The notes: generated from the letters alone by a model not told the origin. 64,000 nucleotides of DNA from J038 sp034437535 (GCA_034437535.1 DAOTTZ010000119.1:5370-69369); one strand, 5' to 3'. Numbered from the stretch's first letter, positions 33,046 to 42,660 are shown. Made by a program: numbers and translations.

Positions 33046-34080
33046 ATGACGCAAAAATTGATCCCGGTGACGATCCTGACCGGCTTCCTGGGTGCAGGCA
33101 AGACGACCCTGCTCAATCGCATTATTCATGGCGAACACGGGCAGAGGGTGGCTGTGCTGGTCAATGACTTCGGTTCGATCAATATTGATAGCCAACTGGT
33201 GGTCGATGTGGATGGGGATATGGTCAGCCTCTCTAATGGGTGCATCTGCTGTACCATCCGGGGGGATTTTGTAGCGGCGGTAGAGCAGGTGGCAAACCGC
33301 GATGATCCGCCGGAGTATATCGTGGTGGAAGCGTCCGGCGTGGCGGATCCGATTGACATCGGGTTGACGTTCAAATCTATCCCCAATGTCGTGATCGATA
33401 GCATCCTGGCGGTGATTGATGCCGAACAGATTCAATCGTTAGAACGCGAATTTGCGGTGCTGGCGATGAATCAGATTGGTGTGGCCGATATTGTCATTCT
33501 GAACAAGGTTGATCTGGTCAACGATGACGAACTAGAGGCTGTGCGTGGGTACATTCGTAAGATCATCAAAGATGCGCGGGTGTTTGAAACGCGCTTCGCT
33601 GAAGTTCCGTTGGAACTAATCCTCAACGTGGGGGAGTATGCTGTCGAGCGGCTTTCTGAAAGACCGGCCCAGGATGTGCATGTGCATGAAGCCGGTATCG
33701 AGACTGATCATGATCATGACCATGCGGACGTGTTTTCAACCTGGAGTTGGTCGAGTCTTGAGCCGGTCTCTTTACGGGCAGTCAAGCGGGCGATGGAGGC
33801 TTTACCGCGCACGGTCTACCGCGCCAAAGGGATCTTCCATACGGCAGATGACCCGGCGAATCGTATGCTGGTACAGGTGGTCGGGCGGCGGGTGACGATC
33901 CAGGTCGGCCAACCCTGGGAGAATCGACCGCCGTCATCACAATTTGTCTTGATTGCCGAGCATGACCGCATCGCCCCGGCAGATTTACAGACCCAGATGG
34001 ACGCGACCTTGCAGGCGAATAACCCTGGTTCACCGCTGGAACGGGTGGCAAGAGGCATCATCTCCTGGTTACGCTCTTGA
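33046..34080 (+). CDS. CobW/COG0523-type GTPase metal chaperone
   Basis: 344 residues. GTPase domain: Walker A TGFLGAGKTTLLN near 11-23, the metal-binding CxCC motif NGCICCTIRGD near 65-75, a VVEASGVADPIDIG segment, and base-recognition NKVDL near 150. A His/Asp-rich loop (HDHDHDH near 223-229) lies between the G domain and the CobW_C domain (about 235-335). Family members move zinc, cobalt or iron into target proteins; the metal here cannot be told. ATG 33046 follows a GGAGG site (33035-33038 region); a TTG at 33043 is less likely. No Zur site was recognised. Confidence 0.88.
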   Translation: MTQKLIPVTILTGFLGAGKTTLLNRIIHGEHGQRVAVLVNDFGSINIDSQLVVDVDGDMVSLSNGCICCTIRGDFVAAVEQVANRDDPPEYIVVEASGVADPIDIGLTFKSIPNVVIDSILAVIDAEQIQSLEREFAVLAMNQIGVADIVILNKVDLVNDDELEAVRGYIRKIIKDARVFETRFAEVPLELILNVGEYAVERLSERPAQDVHVHEAGIETDHDHDHADVFSTWSWSSLEPVSLRAVKRAMEALPRTVYRAKGIFHTADDPANRMLVQVVGRRVTIQVGQPWENRPPSSQFVLIAEHDRIAPADLQTQMDATLQANNPGSPLERVARGIISWLRS

Positions 34081-34139
34081 CAGATGGACACAAGCTCGAT
34101 ACTATGTTATCTGACAGTAATACCTCTCAAATCAAATTC

Positions 34140-34168
34140 TTGACAAAAGTGTAGGTTCGATCTATACT
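34140..34168 (+). promoter_or_regulatory. Strong predicted sigma-70 promoter of rpoC
   Basis: TTGACA (34140-34145), 17-base spacer, TATACT (34163-34168), nearly consensus. The predicted start near 34175 gives a 145-base leader. Best promoter match in the window. Confidence 0.8.
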
Positions 34169-34210
34169 TCATAATCTATGGTTCACGTCTTGACATCAAT
34201 AGAAAAGTAA

Positions 34211-34246
34211 GCGGTGGATTTTGACTCCAACCGCCTTTCTGCTATT
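34211..34246 (+). terminator. Attenuator-like hairpin in the rpoC leader
   Basis: Eight-pair stem with one bulged A: GCGGTGGA (34211-34218) against TCC-A-ACCGC (34226-34234), loop of seven, followed by the pyrimidine-rich CTTTCTGCTATTTT. It begins about 35 bases after the predicted start of rpoC transcription, the same layout as in the nusA leader. Terminator strength is moderate because the T-run is broken. Confidence 0.5.
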
Positions 34247-34321
34247 TTGTGGGCCATATTCGTTCATCGCCGAAAACCAATTCATTTATCGTATCTGTAG
34301 CGCATGAGGGAGTAAGCGCCT

Positions 34322-37300
34322 GTGGAAGCCAAAGATTTTAGTGCTCTGCGCGTCAGTCTGGCGTCGCCCGATCAAATCCGAGGCTGGTCATATGGAGAAG
34401 TGACCAAACCGGAGACGATCAATTATCGACGCTTGCGCCCGGAAAAAGATGGCCTGTTCTGTGAGGCGATCTTCGGCCCAACGCGGGACTGGCAGTGTGC
34501 TTGCGGCAAATACAAGAACATCCGGTATCGTGGAATTGTGTGTGATAAGTGTGGTGTAGAAGTCACTCGCTCGTCTGTGCGGCGGGAACGGATTGGACAC
34601 ATCGAGCTGGCGGCCCCGGTCGCGCATGTCTGGTATACACGGCGCGTCCCCAGTTACCTGGGGTTGTTGCTGGATATTAGTCGGCGGAACCTGGATCGCG
34701 TGTTGTACTTTGCTCAATACGTCGTGACCGAAGTTAATGAAGACGCCCAGAATCGTGCCCTGGCACGCATCGACAAAGAACTGGACGCCAAAACCAGTGA
34801 AATGGGCGGCGACCTGGAAGATCAGATGGCGTCGATCCGCAATGAGCGTGACGAGACCTTAGAAAAGTTTGAGGTCCGCGCAACCGAAATTAACCAGCAC
34901 TTTGATGATGAACTGGCCCGCCTGAGCGACCGCCTGATGCAAGAGGCGCAGTCGATCCAGTCGCGCATTGAATCGCTCATCGGCAAAGATGCGCCGTCGG
35001 ACATCAACTTTGAGAGTACCGATAGCGTAATCATCGCCAAAGGCGAACAGGTGACCAACAATCACATTGGTCAGGTGCAGGAAGCGGTCAACAATTATCT
35101 GAACGAACTTCAGCTTGAGATCGAAGAAATGCGCCAGCAAGAGCTGGATAATCTCGATGCTGAAGCCGATCAGGTCAACAATGAAGCCGCCCGCCTGTTA
35201 GAGGAACACAGCGACGAACTCGACACACGTATGGATAGCATCCGCCAGGCGGCGGAAAAAGCCCGCCAGGAACTATGCGAATTGCAAGTTCTGCAATTTC
35301 TCTCTGAGACGCGCTACCGTGAATTACGGGGCCGCTATGGGTCGGTGTTCGAGGCCAACATGGGGGCGGAAGCCTTCTACAAGATCTTGCAACATCTTGA
35401 ACTGGACAAGATGGCGAAAGAGCTATGGCACGAAGTCCGCACTACACGCAGTAAACAGCGCAAGAAGAAAGCGACTAAACGCCTGCGCGTGGTAGAAAGC
35501 CTGCGGAAATCGACCAATCGCTCTGAATGGATGATCCTGACGGTACTCCCGGTCATCCCGCCGGATTTGCGCCCGATGGTGCAATTAGACGGTGGGCGGT
35601 TCGCGACGAGCGACCTCAACGACTTATACCGCCGGGTGATTAACCGTAATAACCGGCTCAAGCATCTGTTGGAGCTTGGGGCACCAGATGTGATCGTCCG
35701 CAACGAGAAACGGATGCTCCAGGAAGCCGTCGATAGCTTAATTGACAATAGCCAACGAGGGAAAGCACTCAGCCGGCGTGGACGCCGTGAACTGAAATCC
35801 CTCAGCGATATGCTGAAGGGGAAGAAGGGCCGCTTCCGCCGTAATCTACTCGGTAAGCGGGTGGATTATTCCGGACGTTCGGTCATCGTCATCGGGCCAA
35901 AGCTGAAATTGCATCAATGCGGCCTGCCCAAGACGATGGCACTGGAACTCTACCGGCCTTTTGTTATCAGCCGGTTGGTTCATTACAACTACGCCAGCAA
36001 CGTGAAGGGTGCCAAGCGCATCATCGAACGTGAGAAACCGGAAGTCTGGGAAGTGCTGGAAGAAGTCATCAAAGAGCGGCCCGTCCTGTTGAACCGTGCG
36101 CCGACGCTCCACCGGCTGGGTATTCAGGCGTTCGAGCCGCAATTGGTCGAGGGTAAAGCGATCCAGATTCACCCGCTGGTCTGCTCGGCATTCAACGCGG
36201 ACTTTGACGGCGATCAAATGGCCGTTCACGTCCCCTTGAGTGATAAAGCGGTGCAAGAAGCCCGTGAGCGGATGCTGAGTACCCGTAACCTGCTGAAACC
36301 GGCGGATGGTCAGCCGATTGTCGGCCCGTCGAAGGACATGGTGCTTGGCAATTATTACCTGACGATGGATCCGACGGTCGAAGTCATCACGCTGAAGGAT
36401 AATGCGGATAACTTCCGCACGCTCGAGTCGGTCTATAACCCAGATGTGACAGTCGGTGTGGCGGAACGCACCAACGGCTTTTACTTTGCGATGCGCCGGG
36501 TCATCCCCGGTATGCGGCTATACAGTGATGTGACCGAAGTCGATGAAAACGAGCGCACGACGGTTATCGAGCCTGCTTTTGACCGCACACTCCGCGCCCT
36601 GCGCGAAGGTGAGGTTGACGCGATAGTGGCTAATGCCTACGAGATGAAAGTCCTCATCGAAAAGCATGGGTGGGATGACCTGGAAATTGCCAACCTGCAC
36701 GAGCGGCGGTTGGTTGTTGATATGGACGAGGTTGAGTATCTGTACCGGCTGGGCCTGGTCGGCCTGCATACGCCGATTTTGCTGGGTAATGTCTTTGATG
36801 AGCGCATCGCCCAGATGGAACCGGAGATCACGACGATTGGCCGGGCGATTTTCAATCGCATTCTGCCGGACGAAATGCGCTACGTGCAGATGACGCTCGG
36901 TAAGAAGCCACTTCAGGAGTTGGTCGCACGTTGTTACCAGCGCATCGGCTCCGACCGGACGACCGATGTCGTGGATAGCATCAAAAACCTGGGCTTCCAT
37001 TACGCGACAATTTCCGGTACTACCATCGCAGTACATGACCTGACGGTGCCGGATGATCGCGACGCGATCCTGCAAAGTGCGGAAAAGGTCGTGGAGCGTG
37101 CCGAGCGTGACTTCCGGCGTGGATTAATGACCGACGACGAACGGTATCAGATCACGATTGACGAGTGGAGTTCGGCCAAAGACAAACTTCAGGAATTGAT
37201 CCGCAATACGCTGGATCCGTTCGGCCCGGTGGCGGTTATGGCACTGTCCGGTTCGACCAAAGGGGGCTTCGGCCCGATCACTCAGTTGGCCGGGATGCGC

Positions 37301-38893
37301 GGCTTGATGGCCGATCCATCCGGTCGGATTATCGACTTGCCGATTACCAGTCACTTCCGCAAGGGGTTGACGGCCCTGGAATACTTCATCTCTACGCATG
37401 GTGCGCGTAAAGGTCTGGCGGATACCGCGTTGCGGACGGCGGACGCCGGGTATCTCACCCGTCGTCTGGTTGATGTCTCGCAGGACGTGATCGTCAACCG
37501 GACGGATTGTGGCACTAAACGCGGCATGATTATCAGCCGTCATGATGACATCGCCCAGCAGACTTTGCAGGAACGGATCATCGGGCGGGCGGTGGCGCAT
37601 CCGGTGCTCCACCCGGAGACTGGTGAAGTCCTCGTCAAGCGCAATGCGATGATCGATGAGGATATTGCAGATCGCATCTCAGAACTTGGCATTGATGAAG
37701 TCTCGGTTCGTAGTCCGATGACCTGTTCACTTATTCACGGCATTTGTGCCCTGTGTTATGGTCGTGACCTGGGTAGCGGGCAACTGGTGGAGATCGGCGC
37801 GGCGGTGGGTATCGTCGCGGCGCAATCCATCGGGGAGCCTGGCACGCAGTTAACGCTTCGTACCTTCCACTCCGGCGGTACAGCCCAGGCCAGCGGTGAC
37901 ATCACTACCGGTCTACCGCGTGTGGAAGAACTCTTCGAAGCACGCAAGACGCCTAAGGGTGAAGCCGTCATGACCGACATTGGCGGGACGCTTCGCATGT
38001 CCAAGCGGGATGGGGTGCGCGTTGCGACTGTCGTCGATAGTGAAGTCTTCAATGAGGAGCATGAGATTCCAGTGGGTTGGGATCTCAAAGTCGAAGACGA
38101 AGATAAGGTCAAAGAGAATACCGTCATCGCGGAAAATCCGGAGACTAAAGAGAAATTGGTTGGCCGGATGGAAGGATCGGTGCATATCGAAGGCCATACG
38201 GTCTATGTGCGCTACGAACGCCGCCAGGAAGAAGATTACGACATCCCGTCGAGTGCCCGCTTGAAGCCGGAAATCTACGATGGGATGCAGGTATATGCCG
38301 GTCAGCAATTGACCGAAGGTTCGAAGAATCCGCATCGCATCCTGCGCGTTCTGGGTGAAGAATCAGCGCAGAAGTACCTGCTGACCGAAGTCCAGAAGGT
38401 TTACCGTAACCAGGGTGTGAACATTTCGGACAAGCACTTCGAGATCGTCATCCGCAAGATGCTATCCAAAGTGCAGATTACCCGTAGTGGTGGCAGTGAA
38501 TTGCTACCGGGTGAATTGATCGACCGTCTGCGCTTGCTGGATATGAATGAGCGGTTGATCGCCGAAGGCGAAGAACCCGCCGCCGGTATGCCGGTTCTGC
38601 TTGGCATCACCAAGGCCGCGCTGAACACCGAGAGCTTCCTTTCCGCGTCCAGCTTCCAGCATACGATTAAGGTGCTGGCCGGGGCCGCCATCGAAGGGAA
38701 GGTCGATAACCTGTACGGCCTGAAGGAAAATGTCATCATTGGTAAGCTGATCCCGGCAGGAACCGGCTTCCACACCTATCAGGATCGTGAGTTGATCGCG
38801 CCGGAGGTCTCGTTAGAGGCTCAGGGGGCGTTCGGCCCGGATGGCGAAGATGAGTACGAAGACGACGTTGAAGACATGCTCACCGGGGACTAG
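34322..38893 (+). CDS. rpoC: DNA-directed RNA polymerase subunit beta'
   Basis: Catalytic large subunit, 1523 residues. Zinc site 1: CACGKYKNIRYRGIVCDKC near 59-77. A long coiled-coil insertion of about 190 residues (roughly 135-325, rich in Glu, Gln, Arg) follows, then the core with the Mg-binding NADFDGDQMAVHVPL near 625. Zinc site 2 uses CGTKRG near 1064 and CSLIHGICALCYG near 1136-1148; GEPGTQLTLRTFHSGGTA near 1172 is the trigger-loop-side motif. Start is GTG 34322 with GAGGGA (34306-34311). Unusually rpoB is not upstream; the gene has its own promoter, leader hairpin and terminator. Ends with an acidic tail. Confidence 0.97.
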   Translation: MEAKDFSALRVSLASPDQIRGWSYGEVTKPETINYRRLRPEKDGLFCEAIFGPTRDWQCACGKYKNIRYRGIVCDKCGVEVTRSSVRRERIGHIELAAPVAHVWYTRRVPSYLGLLLDISRRNLDRVLYFAQYVVTEVNEDAQNRALARIDKELDAKTSEMGGDLEDQMASIRNERDETLEKFEVRATEINQHFDDELARLSDRLMQEAQSIQSRIESLIGKDAPSDINFESTDSVIIAKGEQVTNNHIGQVQEAVNNYLNELQLEIEEMRQQELDNLDAEADQVNNEAARLLEEHSDELDTRMDSIRQAAEKARQELCELQVLQFLSETRYRELRGRYGSVFEANMGAEAFYKILQHLELDKMAKELWHEVRTTRSKQRKKKATKRLRVVESLRKSTNRSEWMILTVLPVIPPDLRPMVQLDGGRFATSDLNDLYRRVINRNNRLKHLLELGAPDVIVRNEKRMLQEAVDSLIDNSQRGKALSRRGRRELKSLSDMLKGKKGRFRRNLLGKRVDYSGRSVIVIGPKLKLHQCGLPKTMALELYRPFVISRLVHYNYASNVKGAKRIIEREKPEVWEVLEEVIKERPVLLNRAPTLHRLGIQAFEPQLVEGKAIQIHPLVCSAFNADFDGDQMAVHVPLSDKAVQEARERMLSTRNLLKPADGQPIVGPSKDMVLGNYYLTMDPTVEVITLKDNADNFRTLESVYNPDVTVGVAERTNGFYFAMRRVIPGMRLYSDVTEVDENERTTVIEPAFDRTLRALREGEVDAIVANAYEMKVLIEKHGWDDLEIANLHERRLVVDMDEVEYLYRLGLVGLHTPILLGNVFDERIAQMEPEITTIGRAIFNRILPDEMRYVQMTLGKKPLQELVARCYQRIGSDRTTDVVDSIKNLGFHYATISGTTIAVHDLTVPDDRDAILQSAEKVVERAERDFRRGLMTDDERYQITIDEWSSAKDKLQELIRNTLDPFGPVAVMALSGSTKGGFGPITQLAGMRGLMADPSGRIIDLPITSHFRKGLTALEYFISTHGARKGLADTALRTADAGYLTRRLVDVSQDVIVNRTDCGTKRGMIISRHDDIAQQTLQERIIGRAVAHPVLHPETGEVLVKRNAMIDEDIADRISELGIDEVSVRSPMTCSLIHGICALCYGRDLGSGQLVEIGAAVGIVAAQSIGEPGTQLTLRTFHSGGTAQASGDITTGLPRVEELFEARKTPKGEAVMTDIGGTLRMSKRDGVRVATVVDSEVFNEEHEIPVGWDLKVEDEDKVKENTVIAENPETKEKLVGRMEGSVHIEGHTVYVRYERRQEEDYDIPSSARLKPEIYDGMQVYAGQQLTEGSKNPHRILRVLGEESAQKYLLTEVQKVYRNQGVNISDKHFEIVIRKMLSKVQITRSGGSELLPGELIDRLRLLDMNERLIAEGEEPAAGMPVLLGITKAALNTESFLSASSFQHTIKVLAGAAIEGKVDNLYGLKENVIIGKLIPAGTGFHTYQDRELIAPEVSLEAQGAFGPDGEDEYEDDVEDMLTGD

Positions 38894-38915
38894 ACCGGAT
38901 TAGCTTTGCGTAGGG

Positions 38916-38950
38916 AAAGCGCGGGGATTTTTCCCCGTGCTTTTTAATTT
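38916..38950 (+). terminator. Rho-independent terminator after rpoC
   Basis: Twelve-pair stem with one G-U (38916-38927 with 38932-38943), TTTT loop, then TTAATTT. Placed 23 bases after the rpoC stop. Confidence 0.85.
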
Positions 38951-39000
38951 CCAGCAGGTACAATCAGGCTTGATGACGACCAGGTGATGAGGGCTAGCTG

Positions 39001-39732
39001 ATGAAACATTTTGTGTTGTGGTTGATCCTGTTAAGCGTGCTGGTTGTGCCGTTGGTCGCATCCGCCCAGGCGGATGACGACGACGCCACTGAGGATACAA
39101 TCCCAGCGGTAATTTATGGCAATGAAGATGCACTCCGCAACAACATCTTATTCACCATCGATGATTGTTTCGATGAAGAACTGACACTTGAAATGTATAA
39201 CTTCCTGAATGAGCGTGAGCTTCAGGCGGTCTTCTTTCCGTTATCGACGGAAATCATCGACCATAATGCCGACATGTGGCAGGCCATCGTCGCGGATGGC
39301 TTTGAGATCGGCTATCACACTCGCGATCATCAAGCCAATAAGTCCATCGAAGAACTTGAAGAAGACTTTGTATTGTTCAAGGAAGAAGTACGGCAAGTGC
39401 TGGATGATCCTGATTACATCATCCGCTACGCCCGCCCGCCATATGGCACCTGGGACGCCAACTGGCTCACCTGGGCCGATGAGCGGGATCTCGTCACGGT
39501 GCGCTGGAACCTGGTCACGCGCTTTGACCTGACGATGGAATACTTTGAGGCGGTTTTACAACATGAAGACGGCGGCGGCATCGTGCTGATGCACCCCCGC
39601 CCGACCGATATGAACTGGCTGAAGAACCATATTGACTCCGTGTTGGCCCTGCGTACTGCCGACGACGAACCCTATCGCATCGTCAACCTGACGGAAGCCT
39701 TCGCTGATGACGAGGTAGAAGCGCAAGATTAA
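39001..39732 (+). CDS. Exported polysaccharide deacetylase (NodB domain, CE4)
   Basis: 243 residues with a signal peptide (MKHFVLWLILLSVLVVPLVA, cleavage after SAQA). NodB-type motifs are in order: FTIDDCFDE near 46-54 (motif 1, first Asp), HTRDH near 105-109 (metal His pair), ARPPYGTWD near 143-151 (motif 3) and GIVLMHPRP near 198-206 (catalytic His). Acts outside the membrane on N-acetylated glycan, peptidoglycan or another polymer. ATG 39001 follows the rpoC terminator by 50 bases and is its own unit. Motif 1 reads TIDD rather than TFDD. Confidence 0.85.
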   Translation: MKHFVLWLILLSVLVVPLVASAQADDDDATEDTIPAVIYGNEDALRNNILFTIDDCFDEELTLEMYNFLNERELQAVFFPLSTEIIDHNADMWQAIVADGFEIGYHTRDHQANKSIEELEEDFVLFKEEVRQVLDDPDYIIRYARPPYGTWDANWLTWADERDLVTVRWNLVTRFDLTMEYFEAVLQHEDGGGIVLMHPRPTDMNWLKNHIDSVLALRTADDEPYRIVNLTEAFADDEVEAQD

Positions 39733-39756
39733 CTCACGCTTCTGTTTGATGATCGA

Positions 39757-41241
39757 TCAAGGGGTGGTGTTGCCGCCGGTGGCCTGAGAAAGTGCCCAAT
39801 AAAGCGGGCGTTCCGACGGGAAGATAACCGGGTTGATGATGCTGTAGCCGGCGACTTCGTTGCTGTTTTCAACCAGGAATGAATTCGCAAAGTTGAGATT
39901 CCACAGGATCATCGGGCCGACATACGGCAAATCCTGGCCGATTTCAAAGGCTCGAATGCCGTAATCAGCTTGTTCGTTGGCGGTGTTGTAGTTTACCCAT
40001 TCTTCCGGCGGATCGCTGGGTAAGCCTTCCCAGGTAGCCCAGCCAAATTCTGTCACCCAGATCTGCACGCCATCATCACCGTTCTGCCGCATGATGGTAT
40101 AGGTCGCTTCCAGGTTTTCCAGGAAGAAGAAATGCGGGTCATCGTCCCAGGCTTGCCCGGCGATGTTATCACAACAGCGGAAGTCTGGCGGGTTGCCCCA
40201 ACCGTAAGGGTGGGCACCGATGACGACATCGTTGTAAGCTCCCAGGCCCGCATCATACATCTGTTGCAAGAAGACCCGGTCATCAATGGCGACATTACCG
40301 ATGTTGCTGGTAGGGGCTAAGCCAGCGGTGATGATCGTCATGCCGGGGGAATACTGGCGGATTACATCGTAAGATGGGCGGAACAATTGCATATAACCGG
40401 CACCATTGAAGGGCAATGCGCCGCGCCACTCGCGGATGAGATTCGGCTCGTTCCAGACTTCGATGGCGTCCGTCACACCACCAATTTTAGTGTCATTCAG
40501 CATAAACTGAATGAAATCAGCCAGGGCTTGTGGGTCATTGGGTGGGCCGTCTTCCTCGATGGTAGAGCGTGCCCAATCCGGTGCTTTGGCGATGCTCAAC
40601 ATCACGTTGAAGCCCGCCCGGTTGAGGGCTTCGATCTGCCGTTCGAAGAGCAACATGCTATCGTTGAACTGGTTGGGGCCTTCCGGTTGTAAAAATGCCC
40701 AGTTCACCTGGACTTTGGCCCATCTGACGCCGGTTTGTTGTGCCAGGCCGATGACCTGCATCCAGCTATCAAAGCCCATATTGGTGTACAACTGGATGCC
40801 CATCTGGTCGGCATCCAGCGCAGGTACCGGGGTCGGGGTCGGCCCGGGTGTATTCGATGGCCCTGGTGAATCCGTTGGTCGGGCTGGCGGGCTGGTTTGT
40901 GTCGGCAGGGCTTCGGGCGTCTCTGTCGGTGGAGCCACATCCGGCGTGGGAGATTGGTACCCTGGGCCGATGACAGGCCCATAGGTCATAATTGGCGTAC
41001 TGGGTACATTGGTCGGTGTGTCGCTTTCCGGTGCCGGGGGTGTCCGGGTCACAGTGGGTGTATTCGTCCGGGCCTGGGCGATGACCTCTTCGGTTAACTC
41101 TGGTAGTGGGGTAGACGGTATGGCCGACGTCGCGTCTGGTGTCGGTGTGATGATAATCGGAATCGTCTCCGTCGCGGTGCAACCGAATAAGATGATCAGA
41201 CTAATGATTGTGAAACGTTTTACATTTTCCATGTTTCGCAT
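39757..41241 (-). CDS. Lipoprotein with clan GH-A glycoside hydrolase domain
   Basis: 494 residues. Type II signal with lipobox LFGC (Cys21). Residues 30-140 are a Thr/Pro/Ser-rich linker, a common Chloroflexota spacer that holds the catalytic domain off the membrane. The TIM-barrel part (about 145-490) has the acid/base Glu in WNEPN (263-267) and the nucleophile Glu in VTEFGW (396-401), typical of clan GH-A families such as GH5 or GH39. Substrate is unknown. Start could be ATG 41241 or the in-frame ATG at 41232. A palindrome at 41246-41259 sits just upstream. Convergent with the deacetylase gene, only 24 bases apart. Confidence 0.8.
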   Translation of the reverse strand: MRNMENVKRFTIISLIILFGCTATETIPIIITPTPDATSAIPSTPLPELTEEVIAQARTNTPTVTRTPPAPESDTPTNVPSTPIMTYGPVIGPGYQSPTPDVAPPTETPEALPTQTSPPARPTDSPGPSNTPGPTPTPVPALDADQMGIQLYTNMGFDSWMQVIGLAQQTGVRWAKVQVNWAFLQPEGPNQFNDSMLLFERQIEALNRAGFNVMLSIAKAPDWARSTIEEDGPPNDPQALADFIQFMLNDTKIGGVTDAIEVWNEPNLIREWRGALPFNGAGYMQLFRPSYDVIRQYSPGMTIITAGLAPTSNIGNVAIDDRVFLQQMYDAGLGAYNDVVIGAHPYGWGNPPDFRCCDNIAGQAWDDDPHFFFLENLEATYTIMRQNGDDGVQIWVTEFGWATWEGLPSDPPEEWVNYNTANEQADYGIRAFEIGQDLPYVGPMILWNLNFANSFLVENSNEVAGYSIINPVIFPSERPLYWALSQATGGNTTP

Positions 41242-41245
41242 GATA

Positions 41246-41259
41246 GCATAACTTTATGC
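41246..41259. promoter_or_regulatory. 14-base perfect palindrome before the glycosidase gene
   Basis: GCATAA-CT-TTATGC, six perfect pairs with a two-base centre, four bases upstream of the glycosidase start and about 90 bases upstream of the cyclophilin gene. Could be an operator for the divergent pair. No consensus promoter is obvious around it. Confidence 0.3.
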
Positions 41260-41348
41260 GTTGATCCCCTACGTTTAGCCGACGTTCACATTTTGGCTGA
41301 GCCTATGGTAGACTACGCAACGGGTTCAAATGAAATGGAGATTCCTGA

Positions 41349-42608
41349 ATGATGAAGAAAGTTGTAATGATCTTTATGTTTATCCTGCTGGTATCCGCTG
41401 GAACAGTGGCCGCCCAGGAGGATGACGAAGCAAGTGACCTGCCGACTGGCACGCCGGAAGACATCTGCGCGGAAGCCGTGCCGGCAGACGAAGCAGAAGA
41501 ACGCGCTTACGATGCACCGCCGCCGACGGTTATCGAACCAGATCAAGATTACTATGCGCTGGTTTGCACCGAATATGGCCCGGTTTATATCGACCTGTTC
41601 GAAGAACTGGCCCCGGTGACCGTCAATAACTTTGTGTTCCTGGCGCAAGATAACTTCTACAATAACCTGACTTTTCACCGTGTCATCGAAGATTTCATGG
41701 CGCAGGGTGGCGACCCGGACGGGAACGGGACCGGCGGGCCAGGGTATCAGTTCCAGGATGAATTCGTCGGCTTCGTGACGTTTGATCGTCCCGGCCTGCT
41801 GGCGATGGCGAACAGCGGCCCCAACACCAATGGAAGCCAATTTTTCATCACGACTGTGGTGACAGACTGGCTGAACTACAACCACACGATCTTCGGTGAG
41901 GTGCTCTATGGGCAGGATAATGTGGATGCGATCCCGGTGACGGAAGAAGCACCGGATGCCGGGCTGGATGCGGTATTGATTTATACCGATCCGACGGCTG
42001 TCGAATTTGAGTACGATGCCCCGCCAGCCCCCACCCGTGAAGATTTCGCTGAAGCCCTGGGTGCATTCCCCGGTCTGCAATCTCTGGTACTGGATGAAGC
42101 CGCATCGGGTGATTTCGATAGCGCGGCCCTGGCCGATACATTGTCCGACGATCTACAAGAGGGGGCCTCAACGTTTTTCGAGACCTACAATCATGATTAT
42201 GCAGTGGTCGCGTCACACGTCAACGAGAGCTGTGACCTGGAAACTCTGCCGCTGACCTCTGCTCAGTTTGTCGTCCATGCGTTCGAGACGCGGGCCGATG
42301 CCGAAGCCGCCATCGCTGACGAAGCCTTCGAAACGGTGGTCACAGGTGGGGCTGAAGCCGAAACGACGACTTCAGAGTTCTACGGCCTGCCCGCGTTCCT
42401 CACCGATGGTACCACGACCTGCGATGTTGATGTCGAGCAGGTGCAATCGTACCGTCAACTGGGGCGGCTGGTGCTGGTGACCAGTGTGACGTACCCGGTT
42501 AGCCTGGCCGAACAACAGAGTCCGGCTTTGCTGGTAGATCAGATCACACTTCAGTTGTATGAACCAGAAGTCGCTGATTTGCTCCGGGCGGAGTCAGTCG
42601 CCAACTAA
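41349..42608 (+). CDS. Exported cyclophilin-type peptidyl-prolyl isomerase with extra C-terminal domain
   Basis: 419 residues with a signal peptide (MMKKVVMIFMFILLVSAGTV, then AAQ). The cyclophilin domain spans about 65-205: FVFLAQDNFYNNLTFHRVI, MAQGGDPDGNGTGGPGYQF near 117-135 and MANSGPNTNGSQFFIT near 155-170 carry the active-site Arg, Gln and Phe. The C-terminal 200 residues form a separate domain I do not recognise, rich in acidic residues and Ala. Folds proteins outside the membrane. ATG 41349 has GGAGA at 41337-41341. Confidence 0.87.
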   Translation: MMKKVVMIFMFILLVSAGTVAAQEDDEASDLPTGTPEDICAEAVPADEAEERAYDAPPPTVIEPDQDYYALVCTEYGPVYIDLFEELAPVTVNNFVFLAQDNFYNNLTFHRVIEDFMAQGGDPDGNGTGGPGYQFQDEFVGFVTFDRPGLLAMANSGPNTNGSQFFITTVVTDWLNYNHTIFGEVLYGQDNVDAIPVTEEAPDAGLDAVLIYTDPTAVEFEYDAPPAPTREDFAEALGAFPGLQSLVLDEAASGDFDSAALADTLSDDLQEGASTFFETYNHDYAVVASHVNESCDLETLPLTSAQFVVHAFETRADAEAAIADEAFETVVTGGAEAETTTSEFYGLPAFLTDGTTTCDVDVEQVQSYRQLGRLVLVTSVTYPVSLAEQQSPALLVDQITLQLYEPEVADLLRAESVAN

Positions 42609-42625
42609 ATAAATTGTTCTACAGA

Positions 42626-42660
42626 GGCCGTCAGCTTGTCTTATGTATGGGCTGGCGGTC
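42626..42660. terminator. Weak convergent hairpin between cyclophilin and mevalonate kinase genes
   Basis: Ten-pair stem with two G-U pairs (42626-42635 with 42651-42660), 15-base loop, no T-run on either side. It lies between two convergent stops and is the only termination candidate there. Confidence 0.35.

Noticed and set aside
34190..34195. Second TTGACA in the rpoC leader
   Set aside because: No acceptable -10 hexamer at 16-18 bases; the promoter at 34140 explains transcription better.
40780..41110. Repeat-like stretch taken at first for tandem DNA repeats
   Set aside because: It encodes the Thr/Pro-rich linker of the lipoprotein; units are irregular and no CRISPR-type spacing exists.
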